A DNA stretch of 64,000 nt, taken from contig NZ_PIZV01000002.1 in the NCBI RefSeq assembly GCF_002835665.1, positions 115,097 through 179,096 of the forward strand, written 5' to 3'. Under the pieces are notes generated by a model. That model did no database searches, had not been told where the DNA came from, and saw only the letters and a program-made list of their open reading frames with translations. Below, piece by piece: positions 1 through 9,173 of this stretch (positions are counted from its first letter, which is position 1; each line of letters begins with the position of its first letter). The position numbers and the translations under genes are program-made. The DNA is from Chryseobacterium sp. PMSZPI. GTDB lineage: Bacteria; Bacteroidota; Bacteroidia; Flavobacteriales; Weeksellaceae.

Positions 1-2
1 TT

Positions 3-131
3 CTTCATAATGAGCCAAGTATTAAGTTATTCAGACACTTTGGGTTTGAAGATTGGGGAACGCTTCCGGATGTTGCGATCTTAGATGGAGTTGAAAGGAG
101 TTTGAAAATTTTAGGGAAAAGAATCAAATAA
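3..131 (+). CDS. C-terminal end of a GNAT N-acetyltransferase (partial)
   Basis: An open frame enters from the left edge and stops at TAA 129-131, giving about 42 residues. It contains [17 protein letters not shown] followed by LPDVAILDG. This is the typical last part of phosphinothricin/Pat-like GNAT acetyltransferases, in which an N-x-x-S-I-x-L-(F/H)-x-x-x-GF segment forms the last part of the acetyl-CoA fold and is followed by a short beta-strand tail. The substrate cannot be told from this piece. The family assignment rests on this one motif region only. Confidence 0.6.
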   Translation, partial: LHNEPSIKLFRHFGFEDWGTLPDVAILDGVERSLKILGKRIK

Positions 132-153
132 AATAAAATAAAATAAAATAAAA
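126..153. repeat. Short tandem repeat (AAATA)n
   Basis: About five copies of a 5-bp unit (aaata) directly overlap and follow the stop codon of the partial acetyltransferase gene. It is a simple-sequence tract, probably variable by replication slippage. Lying after a stop codon, it is unlikely to switch a gene on or off. Confidence 0.8.
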
Positions 154-717
154 GATTACGAGATACCCTTTTCTCTTAAATATCTCTCGCTGATTTAATA
201 GATTAGGCTAATATTAGGGCAAAACCTTTGAGGTCTTCGTACTTACTTTTTTAAGAATTATTTTGTAAAATCAGTGAGAAAGGGTTTCAATAGAAATGGA
301 TTTCAACTCGTTTTCATAAAACACCACCCCCATTGGGTTTTAGTCAAAATCAAAACTTAAAATTTCCGCGATAAACTTATCCTCACACTTTGTCATCCCG
401 TAGGAATCCAGGTAGCATTATCGACACTTTGATCTTTCAAATTAAATATAAATTTTGTGTATATTGTTCTTTATCCATTTAGATCCTTTCAGGATGACAG
501 CTATCTGGCTATATCAATAAATACTCATGAAAATAATAAATGGAATCGGTTTTATAATTATAAACGGTAAATAATAATAGCTACATCAACATTCAATAGG
601 AATGGACTTTAGTCCATTTATCAAAAGATTAAATTCAGATTGGCTTTAGCCAAAACCTAAAATAAAATTTATAGTAAAAACCGGACAATTTCCTTGAGTT
701 ATGAAATTAGAATATTA
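132..717. other. Intergenic region with degenerate dispersed repeats, no gene seen
   Basis: I see no credible coding frame here. The spacer holds several short palindromic or repeat-like pieces. One is a copy of the ctctcgctgattt-type repeat at 184-210, which recurs near 24608 and 63039. Another is an imperfect inverted pair, tgtcatcccgtaggaatcc at 391-409 and gatcctttcaggatgaca at 482-499. Two small palindromes follow, atggactttagtccat at 602-617 and ttggctttagccaa at 639-653. This looks like a graveyard of small REP-like elements. Confidence 0.6.
391..499. repeat. REP-like imperfect inverted repeat
   Basis: Outer arms tgtcatcccgtaggaatc (from 391) and gatcctttcaggatgaca (to 499) are imperfect reverse complements, with a TGTCATCC/GGATGACA core. 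A related TGTCATTCTGAA... segment occurs at 29631-29757. This type of short element is often scattered between genes in flavobacteria. The assignment is by pattern only. Confidence 0.5.
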
Positions 718-720
718 AAA

Positions 721-747
721 AAGGTTGTTTCAATTTGAAACAACCTT
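721..747 (-). terminator. Rho-independent terminator of the MATE gene
   Basis: A perfect 12-bp stem (721-732 with 736-747) has a 3-nt loop. Read on the minus strand it is followed by a run of T (complement of 715-720). It lies 8 bp after the stop of the leftward MATE transporter gene. Confidence 0.85.
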
Positions 748-755
748 TCTCGTTT

Positions 756-2117
756 TTATGCATTCTGCTTAATTCGCTTAGCAGACATATTCAGAAATCG
801 TTTGACAAGGAAAACAGCAGATACTGTCAGTCCCAGCCCCAAGGCAATCCACATTCCAAACGCTCCCATTCCTAATGTTACACAGAAAAAATATCCTAAA
901 GGAATAGTAATTACCCAGTAGGCAATAAAAGTGTAAATAGACGGTATTTTAACGTCCTGTAGACCTCTCAACATTCCCAGAGCAGTTACCTGGATTCCAT
1001 CAGAAAGCTGGAATAACGCTGCAATAATCATCAGTTTTGAGGCCAGAGTAATCACTTCTATTTCTTCTTTTTTTGTGAAGAAAGTTGGCAGTATATTTCT
1101 ACCCAAAATAAATACCAGTCCACAAATACACATGAAGATAAATGCTATTTTTAAATTGTTGATTCCTACTTTTCTGAGTTCAACAAAGTTTTGCTCACCC
1201 AATTTTCTTCCGATCATTACAGTAGACGCTACACTGAACCCAACACACAAGTTGAAAGTAAATGAAGCCATACTTAATGCGATTTGGTGAGACGCAATAT
1301 CGTGAGCAGAAATCAGTCCGCAGATAAATGCTGCCCCTGCAAAAGCCGTTACTTCAAAAAACATTTGTAAAGCGGTAGGTAGTCCCAATCTTACCATTTT
1401 ATCGAACATTTTCTTTGAGAAAACCTGAATCTTCAATGAAAAGTCTTTGATATAACGTCTGGTTCTTTCTTCTTTAAGCAATACAAAATAAAGGAAAACT
1501 ACCATGAATATTCTGGAAATCAGGGTTGCTAAAGCAGATCCTTTTACTCCCATAGGAGGAATTCCCCAAAGTCCTTTAATAAATACATAGTTTAAGGCTA
1601 TATTGATGATATTGGCAATAATCGTAGCCTTAGTTACTCCAATGGTGTAAGATAATCCTTCCGAAACCTCACGAAGTGTCTGAAAAGCCATAAACGGTAT
1701 CATACTGACTACCATGATGCTTAAAAAGCTTACCGTATCCGGAATAATCTTAGCCGGCTGCCCGGAATGATAGAGCAGAGGCATTCCCAAAAGTAAAATA
1801 ACCATAAGAAGAACTCCCACTGTCATATTGATGACAAAGCCATGACTGAAGACTGAGTTAATAGTCGCATGATCTTGTTTTGAGTGGGCTTCCGAAACCA
1901 AAGGAGGTATCGCAAATGAAAACCCCAATGCTAACACGAAGATTGAGAAAAACACGGCATTACCTAATGAAACGGATGCTAAAGCATCAGCACCCAGAAG
2001 TTTTCCGACAATAATATTATCGAATAAATTTACTGAAACTTGCCCCACCTGGGTTAACATCACAGGTAGAGCCAAAGTCAGGCATTCTTTTGTATACTGT
2101 TTGTTTAAAAAATTCAT
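756..2117 (-). CDS. MATE family multidrug efflux transporter
   Basis: A 453-residue inner-membrane protein with about twelve hydrophobic helices in two related halves, the usual size for the MatE family (NorM/DinF). The N-terminal helix carries the typical LALPVMLTQVGQ segment near residues 15-26, followed by NLFDNIIVGKLLGADALA, the hallmark start of the first MatE repeat. Family members export cationic drugs or dyes in exchange for Na+ or H+; the actual substrate here is unknown. It is the last gene before a strong terminator and is separated from the response-regulator gene upstream by another hairpin, so it is probably transcribed alone. The ATG at 2117 directly precedes the conserved start. 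Confidence 0.92.
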   Translation of the reverse strand: MNFLNKQYTKECLTLALPVMLTQVGQVSVNLFDNIIVGKLLGADALASVSLGNAVFFSIFVLALGFSFAIPPLVSEAHSKQDHATINSVFSHGFVINMTVGVLLMVILLLGMPLLYHSGQPAKIIPDTVSFLSIMVVSMIPFMAFQTLREVSEGLSYTIGVTKATIIANIINIALNYVFIKGLWGIPPMGVKGSALATLISRIFMVVFLYFVLLKEERTRRYIKDFSLKIQVFSKKMFDKMVRLGLPTALQMFFEVTAFAGAAFICGLISAHDIASHQIALSMASFTFNLCVGFSVASTVMIGRKLGEQNFVELRKVGINNLKIAFIFMCICGLVFILGRNILPTFFTKKEEIEVITLASKLMIIAALFQLSDGIQVTALGMLRGLQDVKIPSIYTFIAYWVITIPLGYFFCVTLGMGAFGMWIALGLGLTVSAVFLVKRFLNMSAKRIKQNA

Positions 2118-2161
2118 AATATTTTAAGATTCATATAGTTTATAATTCAAAATAGATCAAA

Positions 2162-2193
2162 AAAAAATTTGCAGTGGGTACTGCAAATTTTTT
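2162..2193 (-). terminator. Strong terminator between response regulator and MATE genes
   Basis: A 14-bp perfect stem (2162-2175 with 2180-2193) has a GGGT loop and A/T-rich feet on both sides, so it could work in both directions. It follows the stop of the leftward sigma-54-type regulator gene by 25 bp. Confidence 0.85.
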
Positions 2194-2217
2194 ATAGTAT
2201 TGTCAATAATAGCTTTA

Positions 2218-3402
2218 TTATTTCCTTACAAAACTTGCAACGTCACTTTCAGAAACAGAATTTCCACCAAGAATGATCAATCTTTCCACAACATTCCTTA
2301 ATTCTCTGATATTTCCGGTCCATGAAAGTGCTTTTAAAGCATCAATAGCTTTATCGTCAAACTTTTTCACAGCGGTACCGTGTTCATCGGCAATCATTCC
2401 GGAAAAATGTTCAACTAACAACTTAATATCATCTTTTCTGTCATCCAATGGCGGAACATAGATTTCAATAACAGAAAGTCTGTGATAAAGGTCTTCTCTG
2501 AACTTTCCTTCTTCAATTTCTTTCTGCATATTTTTATTGGTTGCCGCAATAACTCTTACGTCAACTTTTATTTCTTTATCGCTTCCTACAGGAGAAACCT
2601 TGCTTTCCTGAAGTGCTCTTAGTACTTTAGCCTGAGCGATAAGGCTCATATCACCAATCTCATCCAGAAAGATCGTTCCTCCGTTAGCCTGTTCAAATTT
2701 TCCTTGCTTGTCCTTGATAGCTCCGGTAAAAGATCCTTTTACGTGCCCGAAAAGTTCAGATTCAATAAGTTCAGATGGAATAGCGGCACAGTTTACTTCT
2801 ACCATTGGGCCTCTTGCACGTTCACTTTGATTGTGAATGGCATGAGCTACCAATTCCTTTCCGGCACCATTAGGACCTGTAATCAAAACTCTTGCATCAG
2901 AAACAGCTACCTTTTCGATCATATCCTGAATTTTCTGTAATGCAGGAGAAGTACCAATCATTTGGTATTTTTTATTGACCTTTTTCTTTAGGGTTTTGTT
3001 TTCAGTCTGAAGATTTTTGTTTTCTTTCTTTAATGTTTCTTTAGCCAAAGCATTTTTCACACTGGTGATCAGTCTGTTGATATCAATTGGCTTGGAAATA
3101 AAATCATATGCACCCTCTTTCAAGCAGGAAACGGCAGAATCTATGTCTGCGTGACCGGAGATCATAATAAAAGTAGTTTCAGGTTTCAATGCAAGACTTT
3201 GCTTTAAAAGCTCAGTTCCTGAAAGTTTAGGCATTTTAATATCAGAAATCACCAATGCGAAATCTTCTTTTTCTACCTGTTTGTAACCTTCCAGGCCGTC
3301 TTCGGCGATTACAAATTCATAATCTGTGAGTTCATCAGAAAGAATACTGTGAAGTACTCCAGAGATTGCTTTTTCGTCTTCTACTATAAGGATTTTTTGC
3401 AT
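2218..3402 (-). CDS. Sigma-54-type response regulator (REC-AAA+), no Fis HTH
   Basis: A 394-residue NtrC-like protein. Residues 1-120 form a receiver domain with phospho-acceptor Asp54 (ISDIKMP) and the conserved Lys104. A coiled-coil-like, Lys/Glu-rich linker runs over about 115-145. An AAA+ sigma-54 activation domain follows, with Walker A GPNGAGKE (about 176-183) and Walker B FLDEIGD (about 245-251). The sigma-54 contact loop reads GSFTGA (223-228), where GAFTGA is usual. The protein ends just after the AAA+ lid and lacks the C-terminal Fis-type HTH that normally binds enhancers. It may therefore act without specific DNA binding or through a partner. No sensor kinase gene is adjacent. Family call is firm; target genes are unknown. 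Confidence 0.92.
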   Translation of the reverse strand: MQKILIVEDEKAISGVLHSILSDELTDYEFVIAEDGLEGYKQVEKEDFALVISDIKMPKLSGTELLKQSLALKPETTFIMISGHADIDSAVSCLKEGAYDFISKPIDINRLITSVKNALAKETLKKENKNLQTENKTLKKKVNKKYQMIGTSPALQKIQDMIEKVAVSDARVLITGPNGAGKELVAHAIHNQSERARGPMVEVNCAAIPSELIESELFGHVKGSFTGAIKDKQGKFEQANGGTIFLDEIGDMSLIAQAKVLRALQESKVSPVGSDKEIKVDVRVIAATNKNMQKEIEEGKFREDLYHRLSVIEIYVPPLDDRKDDIKLLVEHFSGMIADEHGTAVKKFDDKAIDALKALSWTGNIRELRNVVERLIILGGNSVSESDVASFVRK

Positions 3403-3458
3403 AGTTGCAAATTTAAATTTTTTGTTTCAATTATTAGCAAAAACCATACCTAAATATT

Positions 3459-4118
3459 CTATTTTGAGTAGTCTCTTCTCCCAAAAATTGCGGATCCAAC
3501 TCTCACGGAATTAGCGCCACACTCAATAGCTAATGGGAAATCATCACTCATTCCCATTGATAAGGTTTTTATCGTTTTAAGTTGATTTAATTCATCAAAA
3601 AGACCTTTTAATGTTAAAAATTCTTTTTTGACTTGTTCTTCATCATCTGTAAAAGTGGCCATTCCCATTAAACCGGTGATTTCAACATTGGGAAACTTTC
3701 CTTCTCTATACTCCTGAAACAGATTTTTAGCTTCCGAAATTTCAAGACCAAACTTAGTATCTTCTGCTGCAATCTTTACTTGTAGCAAAACCTTAATTGT
3801 CCTGTTGTTTTTGCCTGCTTCCTTGTTGATGTCTGCCAATAATTTTTCGGAATCTACACTTTGGATCGTGTCTATAAAAGGAGCGATATATTTGACTTTG
3901 TTGGTTTGTAAATGCCCGATCAAATGCCATTGGATATCCTGAGGAAGGATAGGGGATTTCTCCATCAATTCCTGCACCTTATTTTCTCCAAATACTTTTT
4001 GTCCTAAATCATAGACTTCCTGTATTGCCGGAGCCGGATGTGTCTTTGAAACGGCTACGAGCTGTACTCCTTCAGGAAGTTGATTCTTTATAGATTGATA
4101 ATTTTCTTGAATGCTCAT
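3459..4118 (-). CDS. YggS/PROSC family pyridoxal-phosphate homeostasis protein
   Basis: A 219-residue cytoplasmic single-domain protein of the alanine-racemase-like TIM-barrel fold. The PLP-binding lysine is Lys25 in LVAVSKTHP, and family motifs GENKVQE, WHLIGHLQTNK and LSMGMSDDFPLAIE are all present. The size equals the family's usual length. Members bind PLP without known catalysis and buffer free PLP levels in the cell. The next upstream gene ends 116 bp away, so this is probably an independent unit. Confidence 0.95.
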   Translation of the reverse strand: MSIQENYQSIKNQLPEGVQLVAVSKTHPAPAIQEVYDLGQKVFGENKVQELMEKSPILPQDIQWHLIGHLQTNKVKYIAPFIDTIQSVDSEKLLADINKEAGKNNRTIKVLLQVKIAAEDTKFGLEISEAKNLFQEYREGKFPNVEITGLMGMATFTDDEEQVKKEFLTLKGLFDELNQLKTIKTLSMGMSDDFPLAIECGANSVRVGSAIFGRRDYSK

Positions 4119-4234
4119 AAATGCAAATTTCCGAAATTTAGTTTAAGGTTCAAAGTTTAAAATTTAAAGTTATTGAAATAGAAATTTTAATCTTTTACAC
4201 CCAGTCCTTATTTTCTTTATCTTATATTCCTGAA

Positions 4235-5095
4235 TTAATTCAGCACCTCATTGATTTTCGGATATTGAGAAATCTTCTTAAAAACAAACTTATTGCTTTT
4301 CTGCAGTTTCTCTATAAACAAGTCCAATTCGTTGATAGAGTCTGCATCCCTAAGATATTGGTCGTGAGTAAGAAAGACAAGGTGTCTTGAAGTTTTCTCA
4401 AGATCATTTAAAAAGATACTATCCACTTTTTTCAACATGAGTTCATGACTTCCTTTTAAAGTCATTTTGTGAGTAGGGCGCCATTCCAGATCCCAGCCGA
4501 TCACTTTATATCCTGCATTTTTAAGACCATTTGCTGCAGCTGTGGAACTCTTAATATCGGTTATGTTAATATTGTTAAGTCTCCAGATATTTCTGCCTGG
4601 AGTTCTGGCGATCTTATCAGTAAGTTTCAGGCTGTCTTTTGCAACATCAAAATCACGTACCACAGCATCTGCATTTTTATAAAAATCTGTGTATTTATTG
4701 TGAGCATGAGTGAAGCTATGATTGGCCAATTCAATTAAAGGATTTTGTTTCAGAAGCTCTAAGTCGTCTTTTTGTTTTTTACTTCCATAGGCATGCTTAC
4801 CTACTAAAAAAGCTGTTGCGCATACATTCCTTTTGTCTAAGATTTTTAAAAGATTTTCCGTACCCTGGTTAGGGCCATCATCAAAAGTAAGGTAGATCAC
4901 TCTTTTATCCGTGTCTACGCTTTCATCGTCCATCTTGGGGACTCTTTCTGCGGCAGGATGTTCTTGTGAACTGAGTTTATCGTTCACTTCATTCTTGAAA
5001 TTACAGCTGTTCAATAAAACTGAGGTTGCACTCACCAATGCAAACATCCCGAGAAAAGTCTTATTTTGTGACTTTCCCGCAAAAATTTTTCTCAT
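4235..5095 (-). CDS. Polysaccharide deacetylase (NodB-type) lipoprotein
   Basis: A 286-residue envelope protein. The N-terminus has basic residues, a hydrophobic stretch and a lipobox-like LLNSC ending at Cys31, so it is predicted to be lipid-anchored. The NodB/CE4 domain follows, with motif 1 TFDDGP (70-75, including the catalytic base and a metal Asp) and motif 2 HSFTH (126-130, two metal-binding His). A C-terminal FLTHDQ probably supplies the last active-site His. CE4 enzymes remove acetyl groups from peptidoglycan or other N-acetyl-glycans; the substrate here is not evident. It stands alone in a leftward run. Confidence 0.88.
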   Translation of the reverse strand: MRKIFAGKSQNKTFLGMFALVSATSVLLNSCNFKNEVNDKLSSQEHPAAERVPKMDDESVDTDKRVIYLTFDDGPNQGTENLLKILDKRNVCATAFLVGKHAYGSKKQKDDLELLKQNPLIELANHSFTHAHNKYTDFYKNADAVVRDFDVAKDSLKLTDKIARTPGRNIWRLNNINITDIKSSTAAANGLKNAGYKVIGWDLEWRPTHKMTLKGSHELMLKKVDSIFLNDLEKTSRHLVFLTHDQYLRDADSINELDLFIEKLQKSNKFVFKKISQYPKINEVLN

Positions 5096-5408
5096 AAAGA
5101 TAAGGGGAATTTAATTTGTTAAAAACCGTTAAAAATATCAATTGAATGTTAACAAATTACATGCCATGTTTTAATATGTTTTTTGTTTTTAAGATTATTT
5201 TAAGAAGTTTATTTTAAAGCTATTTTTTGTGTATGATTGGATTGTGGTGTTATGTTTTTGTTTTCTGTAATTTTTAACATTTATAAATGTGAAAACGATA
5301 GTTTTTCTCTATTCTCTTTGAGATTGGGATATTCTTCCTTTAATTGGGAATTATTTTATTTTTAACAAATTAAAAAAAATGCTGAACTTGAAATTGGAAA
5401 TAGTGCTG
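5096..5408. other. AT-rich intergenic spacer, nothing recognised
   Basis: About 310 bases of very AT-rich DNA between the DUF72 gene and the deacetylase gene. I see no coding frame, strong hairpin or promoter consensus that I would defend. The deacetylase promoter would have to lie at the left edge, upstream of 5095. Confidence 0.5.
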
Positions 5409-6137
5409 CTATTTTAATATTTTCTTTAAATACATTGCGTTTTTAATGGCAGCGATTCCCCAGGTATTATTAAAAAAGATAAAACTGGTCCTTTGGGCGC
5501 TCTTAATTTTTTCAGCAAGTTGATCTAAAAAGTCCGGATTGTATTCTGACTTGTAAAGAACAGGCTTACCATGTAGTCTGTAATAAAGTATTTGAGGATG
5601 ATTGATGATCATATCTTCCGGAAGGTCGCCGGGAAAGTTTACTCCTGAAAAAACAATATTTAAATCTTCCAATATTTTAAAAATTTCTTTTTGCCACCAT
5701 GATTCGTGGCGGAATTCTATAACATTAAGAAAATTGAAATCTAAATTTTGGGTAATCAGTTTTAAGTTTTCCGGAGTGTTTTTAAAAGAAAGGGGAAGCT
5801 GGTATAAAAAACCTGAAAGTTTATGTTGAAGATGATTTTGAATGTGCTGACAAAATAGGCTAATGTCTTCTTTAGAATCTGTAAGACGTTTTTGGTGGGT
5901 AATGGCTTTTGGTATTTTAATGAAAAACCTGAAAGAATCGGGAGTTTCATCATGCCATTTTGAAAGTGTTCTAGCGGTAGGAATTCTATAAAATGTAGAA
6001 TTGATTTCTACAGCATTGAAGGTATCAGCGTATAGAGAAAGAAAATCTTTACTTTGGGCATTCTCAGGATATAAAGACCCTTTCCAGTCATTATTGTAAA
6101 ATCCCGAACATCCTATGTAAAGATTTTCTTTTTTCAT
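5409..6137 (-). CDS. DUF72 family protein (YecE-like)
   Basis: A 242-residue protein with the DUF72 signature: the N-terminal YIGCSGFYNNDWKG, then LYADTFNAVEINSTFYRIP, FIKIPKAITHQKRL and the C-terminal FIFFNNTWGIAA. The family adopts a TIM-barrel fold and has no settled biochemical role. The start codon lies only 7 bp after the CopA stop in the same direction, so it is almost certainly co-transcribed with the copper ATPase. That pairing may be operon convenience rather than a shared function. Confidence 0.92.
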   Translation of the reverse strand: MKKENLYIGCSGFYNNDWKGSLYPENAQSKDFLSLYADTFNAVEINSTFYRIPTARTLSKWHDETPDSFRFFIKIPKAITHQKRLTDSKEDISLFCQHIQNHLQHKLSGFLYQLPLSFKNTPENLKLITQNLDFNFLNVIEFRHESWWQKEIFKILEDLNIVFSGVNFPGDLPEDMIINHPQILYYRLHGKPVLYKSEYNPDFLDQLAEKIKSAQRTSFIFFNNTWGIAAIKNAMYLKKILK

Positions 6138-6144
6138 ATTGCTA

Positions 6145-8997
6145 TTATATATCCAGATCTACAGAGTTTAATCTTAATGAATTCAGAATGACCGATAATG
6201 AACTTACGCTCATAGCGGCGGCGGCAATCATTGGAGATAAGAGAATTCCAAAAAACGGATACAATAATCCTGCCGCAACCGGAATTCCCAATACATTATA
6301 TATAAAAGCAAAGAATAGGTTTTCTTTAATGTTTCCAAGAAGTTTTTCACTTAATAGTTTGGCTTTTGCTACTCCTAAAATATCTCCTTTTAGCAGAGTG
6401 ATTTCAGCACTTTCAATAGCGACATCCGTACCGGTTCCCATGGCAATTCCGATATCTGATTGAGCGAGAGCAGGAGAGTCGTTGATTCCATCTCCGGTCA
6501 TTGCTACAATCTTACCTTGTTGTTGGAGTTTTTTTACCTCGTTCAATTTATCTTCAGGAAGACAATTGGCTTTAAAATGTTTGATTCCCAACTCATCGGC
6601 TACGGCTTTAGCGGTATGCTCGTTATCTCCGGTCATCATTACAATATCAATGCCTTCACTCATTAGTCGTTCCACTGCTTTTTTAGAACTTTCTTTAATT
6701 TTATCTGTAAAACTGATGAAGCCAAGTACATTTTGATCCTCTGCAATATAGGAAATCGTATGAGCTTTTGATTGTACTTCTATGGCTTTCTGTTTCAACG
6801 TATCCGGAATTTGAATTTGATGAGAAGTCAATAAACTTTCATTGCCCAGATAAGCTGTTTTACCATTGATATTTCCTTTTACTCCTTTTCCTGAAATGTT
6901 CTCAAACTGATCTACTTTTTCGGCCGGAATATTCTCCTCTTTGGCTCTTTTGATAACAGCGTTGGATAGAGGGTGTTCAGAATTTTGATTCAATGAAAAA
7001 GCTAATTTTAAAATCTGATTCTGATCTTGATTGTTTACTGTTTCTATATGTTCTACAGAGGGTTTCCCTTCTGTTAATGTCCCGGTTTTGTCTGTAATCA
7101 GAACATTGATTTTATTCATTTGTTCAAGAGCTTCTGCATTTTTAATCAAAATACCATTTTTGGCACCTTTACCAATTCCTACCATTAGAGACATAGGTGT
7201 TGCAAGTCCAAGTGCACAAGGGCAGGCAACAATCAAAACTGCTACAGCATTTACAAAGGCAAATAAACTTCTTTTCCCTTCAGGTCCAAAAAACTGCCAT
7301 GCAATAAAGGTAAGTACAGCAATAAGAATTACGACCGGAACAAATACTTTAGAGACTTTATCTGTTAGTTTTTGGATAGGAGCTTTGCTTCGGCTGGCCT
7401 CATTCACCATTTTAATAATTTGTGAAAGAAGAGTTTCATCACCTACCTTTTCAGCTTTCATGATGAATACCTGATTTCCATTAATGGTTCCTGAGGATAC
7501 TTTGTCGTCAACATTTTTTTCAACCGGTACGGGTTCACCGGTAATCATGCTTTCATCAACAATAGAATTTCCTTCTGTAATTTTACCATCGACCGGAATT
7601 TTCTCACCGGGTTTTACTTTGAGTAAATCACCAATTTTTACCTGGGAAAGCAAAACTCGTTTTTCTTCACCATTTACAATAAGATTGGCTTCGTCAGGGG
7701 AAAGGTTCATCAACTCCTTGATGGCATTTCCTGTTTTTTTATGAGCGGCAGCTTCCATCAACTGACCTAAAATGACAAGCGTGAGAATCACACAGACCGC
7801 TTCGAAATATAATGGGATTTCGTGATTATGACCGCGAATTTCATGGGGAATAATATCCGGAAAGGCTAGCGCTACAATGCTAAAAATAAAAGCGGCGGCT
7901 ACTCCTAATGCAATAAGACTGAACATATTGAGGTTCCATGTTTTGAAAGATATCCAGCCTCTTTTTAATAAAAACCAGCCGGAATAAAACATAACCGGAA
8001 GGGTTAAAGCAAGCTCTATGAATCCTTGAATCTGATGTGAAAAAGGAAAATCAATAAACATTCCTCCCATTGAAAGAATAAAAACAGGAATGGTAAATGC
8101 TAAAGAGATAAAAAACTTCCTTTTTAAAATAGTATAGGTTTCATCTTCCTCATCGTCACCACTGTCGGGCATTCTTACGAGATCCATTCCGCAAATTGGG
8201 CAACTTCCCGGTTCATCACGAATGATTTCCGGATGCATCGGGCATGTGTATTTTGCCGTTTTCTTTTCAGGGTATTTTACAAGGTCCATTCCGCAGACCG
8301 GACAACCAACATTAGAGTCATACGTTTTATCTCCTTCACAATACATTGGGCAATAATATTTGCCTGCCATTTCATCGGTTACTTTAGGAGCTTCATGATG
8401 ATGGTGATTATGACTATGTGAGTGTGAATGATTATGATGATGAGAATGACTGTTTTTTACAAGGTCTTCGGTAATCTTTTCCAGATGCATATGGCAAACC
8501 GGGCAATCGCCTTTTTCGTTATAAACCTTGTCACCTTCACAAAACATGGGGCAATAGTATTTTCCGAGACTATTTTTAAAGCTTTCAGGAAGGTTGGTGG
8601 CTGAATAGGCAGGTTTGTGGTTAGGATCTTTTGCCAGTTTCTCTTCAATTGGAACTAAGTACATATTGCATACAGGGCATCTTTCACCTTGTTTGAAATA
8701 TACTTTATCGTCTTCGCACTCCATGGGGCAATAATATACGGAAGATGGAGATACCCGATCCTGAGGTTTTACAAAAGCTTTTTCAGGGCTATTGGGATCT
8801 TCGAGTTTATATTTTCCTATTTCTGCTAAGGCATCATTTAGAACAGAAAGTTGTACTTCATGATCAGAAGTAATCGTTGCTGTATTATTTTCCAGATTGA
8901 CATCGGCCGTAACTCCGTGAACACTGTTTAGTTTTTCCGAAATTTTTTTCTGACAACCTGAACAAGTCATGCCAAGTATTTTATACTGTTGTTCCAT
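6145..8997 (-). CDS. Copper-translocating P-type ATPase (CopA type) with extra metal-binding modules
   Basis: A 950-residue P1B ATPase that exports Cu(I) or a similar soft metal across the inner membrane. The N-terminus has an HMA domain with MTCSGC (Cys12, Cys15). Next come four Cys-rich modules of the pattern YxCPMxxE...CPxCxMxL, with a His-rich stretch between the second and third. The pump core has the intramembrane CPC (592-594), the phosphorylated Asp636 in DKTGTLT, TGE, HP and [10 protein letters not shown] motifs. I chose the ATG at 8997 over one 30 bp upstream because the HMA domain starts directly after it. The pump lies downstream of an HMA-AraC regulator, which suggests metal control. 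Confidence 0.95.
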   Translation of the reverse strand: MEQQYKILGMTCSGCQKKISEKLNSVHGVTADVNLENNTATITSDHEVQLSVLNDALAEIGKYKLEDPNSPEKAFVKPQDRVSPSSVYYCPMECEDDKVYFKQGERCPVCNMYLVPIEEKLAKDPNHKPAYSATNLPESFKNSLGKYYCPMFCEGDKVYNEKGDCPVCHMHLEKITEDLVKNSHSHHHNHSHSHSHNHHHHEAPKVTDEMAGKYYCPMYCEGDKTYDSNVGCPVCGMDLVKYPEKKTAKYTCPMHPEIIRDEPGSCPICGMDLVRMPDSGDDEEDETYTILKRKFFISLAFTIPVFILSMGGMFIDFPFSHQIQGFIELALTLPVMFYSGWFLLKRGWISFKTWNLNMFSLIALGVAAAFIFSIVALAFPDIIPHEIRGHNHEIPLYFEAVCVILTLVILGQLMEAAAHKKTGNAIKELMNLSPDEANLIVNGEEKRVLLSQVKIGDLLKVKPGEKIPVDGKITEGNSIVDESMITGEPVPVEKNVDDKVSSGTINGNQVFIMKAEKVGDETLLSQIIKMVNEASRSKAPIQKLTDKVSKVFVPVVILIAVLTFIAWQFFGPEGKRSLFAFVNAVAVLIVACPCALGLATPMSLMVGIGKGAKNGILIKNAEALEQMNKINVLITDKTGTLTEGKPSVEHIETVNNQDQNQILKLAFSLNQNSEHPLSNAVIKRAKEENIPAEKVDQFENISGKGVKGNINGKTAYLGNESLLTSHQIQIPDTLKQKAIEVQSKAHTISYIAEDQNVLGFISFTDKIKESSKKAVERLMSEGIDIVMMTGDNEHTAKAVADELGIKHFKANCLPEDKLNEVKKLQQQGKIVAMTGDGINDSPALAQSDIGIAMGTGTDVAIESAEITLLKGDILGVAKAKLLSEKLLGNIKENLFFAFIYNVLGIPVAAGLLYPFFGILLSPMIAAAAMSVSSLSVILNSLRLNSVDLDI

Positions 8998-9082
8998 GAT
9001 TCTTAAATTTATACTACAAATTTCCAAAATGGAATGCTAAGGTTGTTATAAATTTAAGGATAATAGTTATAGAATTTGGGTG

Positions 9083-9166
9083 GGAGGGTTTGAGAGTGTT
9101 AGAGTGGCGGGGTTATAAGATTTTGCTATACTATAAAAATCTTTCGCTCAAACACTCAAACTCTCC
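9083..9166. repeat. Inverted repeat between copA-like gene and its upstream regulator
   Basis: ggagggtttgagagtgtt at 9083-9100 is a near-perfect reverse complement of aacactcaaactctcc at 9151-9166. The roughly 50-nt loop contains a second AT-rich stretch. It fills most of the 176-bp gap between the regulator stop and the pump start. It may be a dispersed hairpin element or a partial terminator that lowers read-through into copA; I cannot decide which. Confidence 0.55.
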
Positions 9167-9173
9167 AATTTAA

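Noticed and set aside
7031..7474. Plus-strand frame of 147 codons opposite the CopA gene
   Set aside because: It lies inside the well-supported P-type ATPase gene in antisense, with composition explained by the coding strand.
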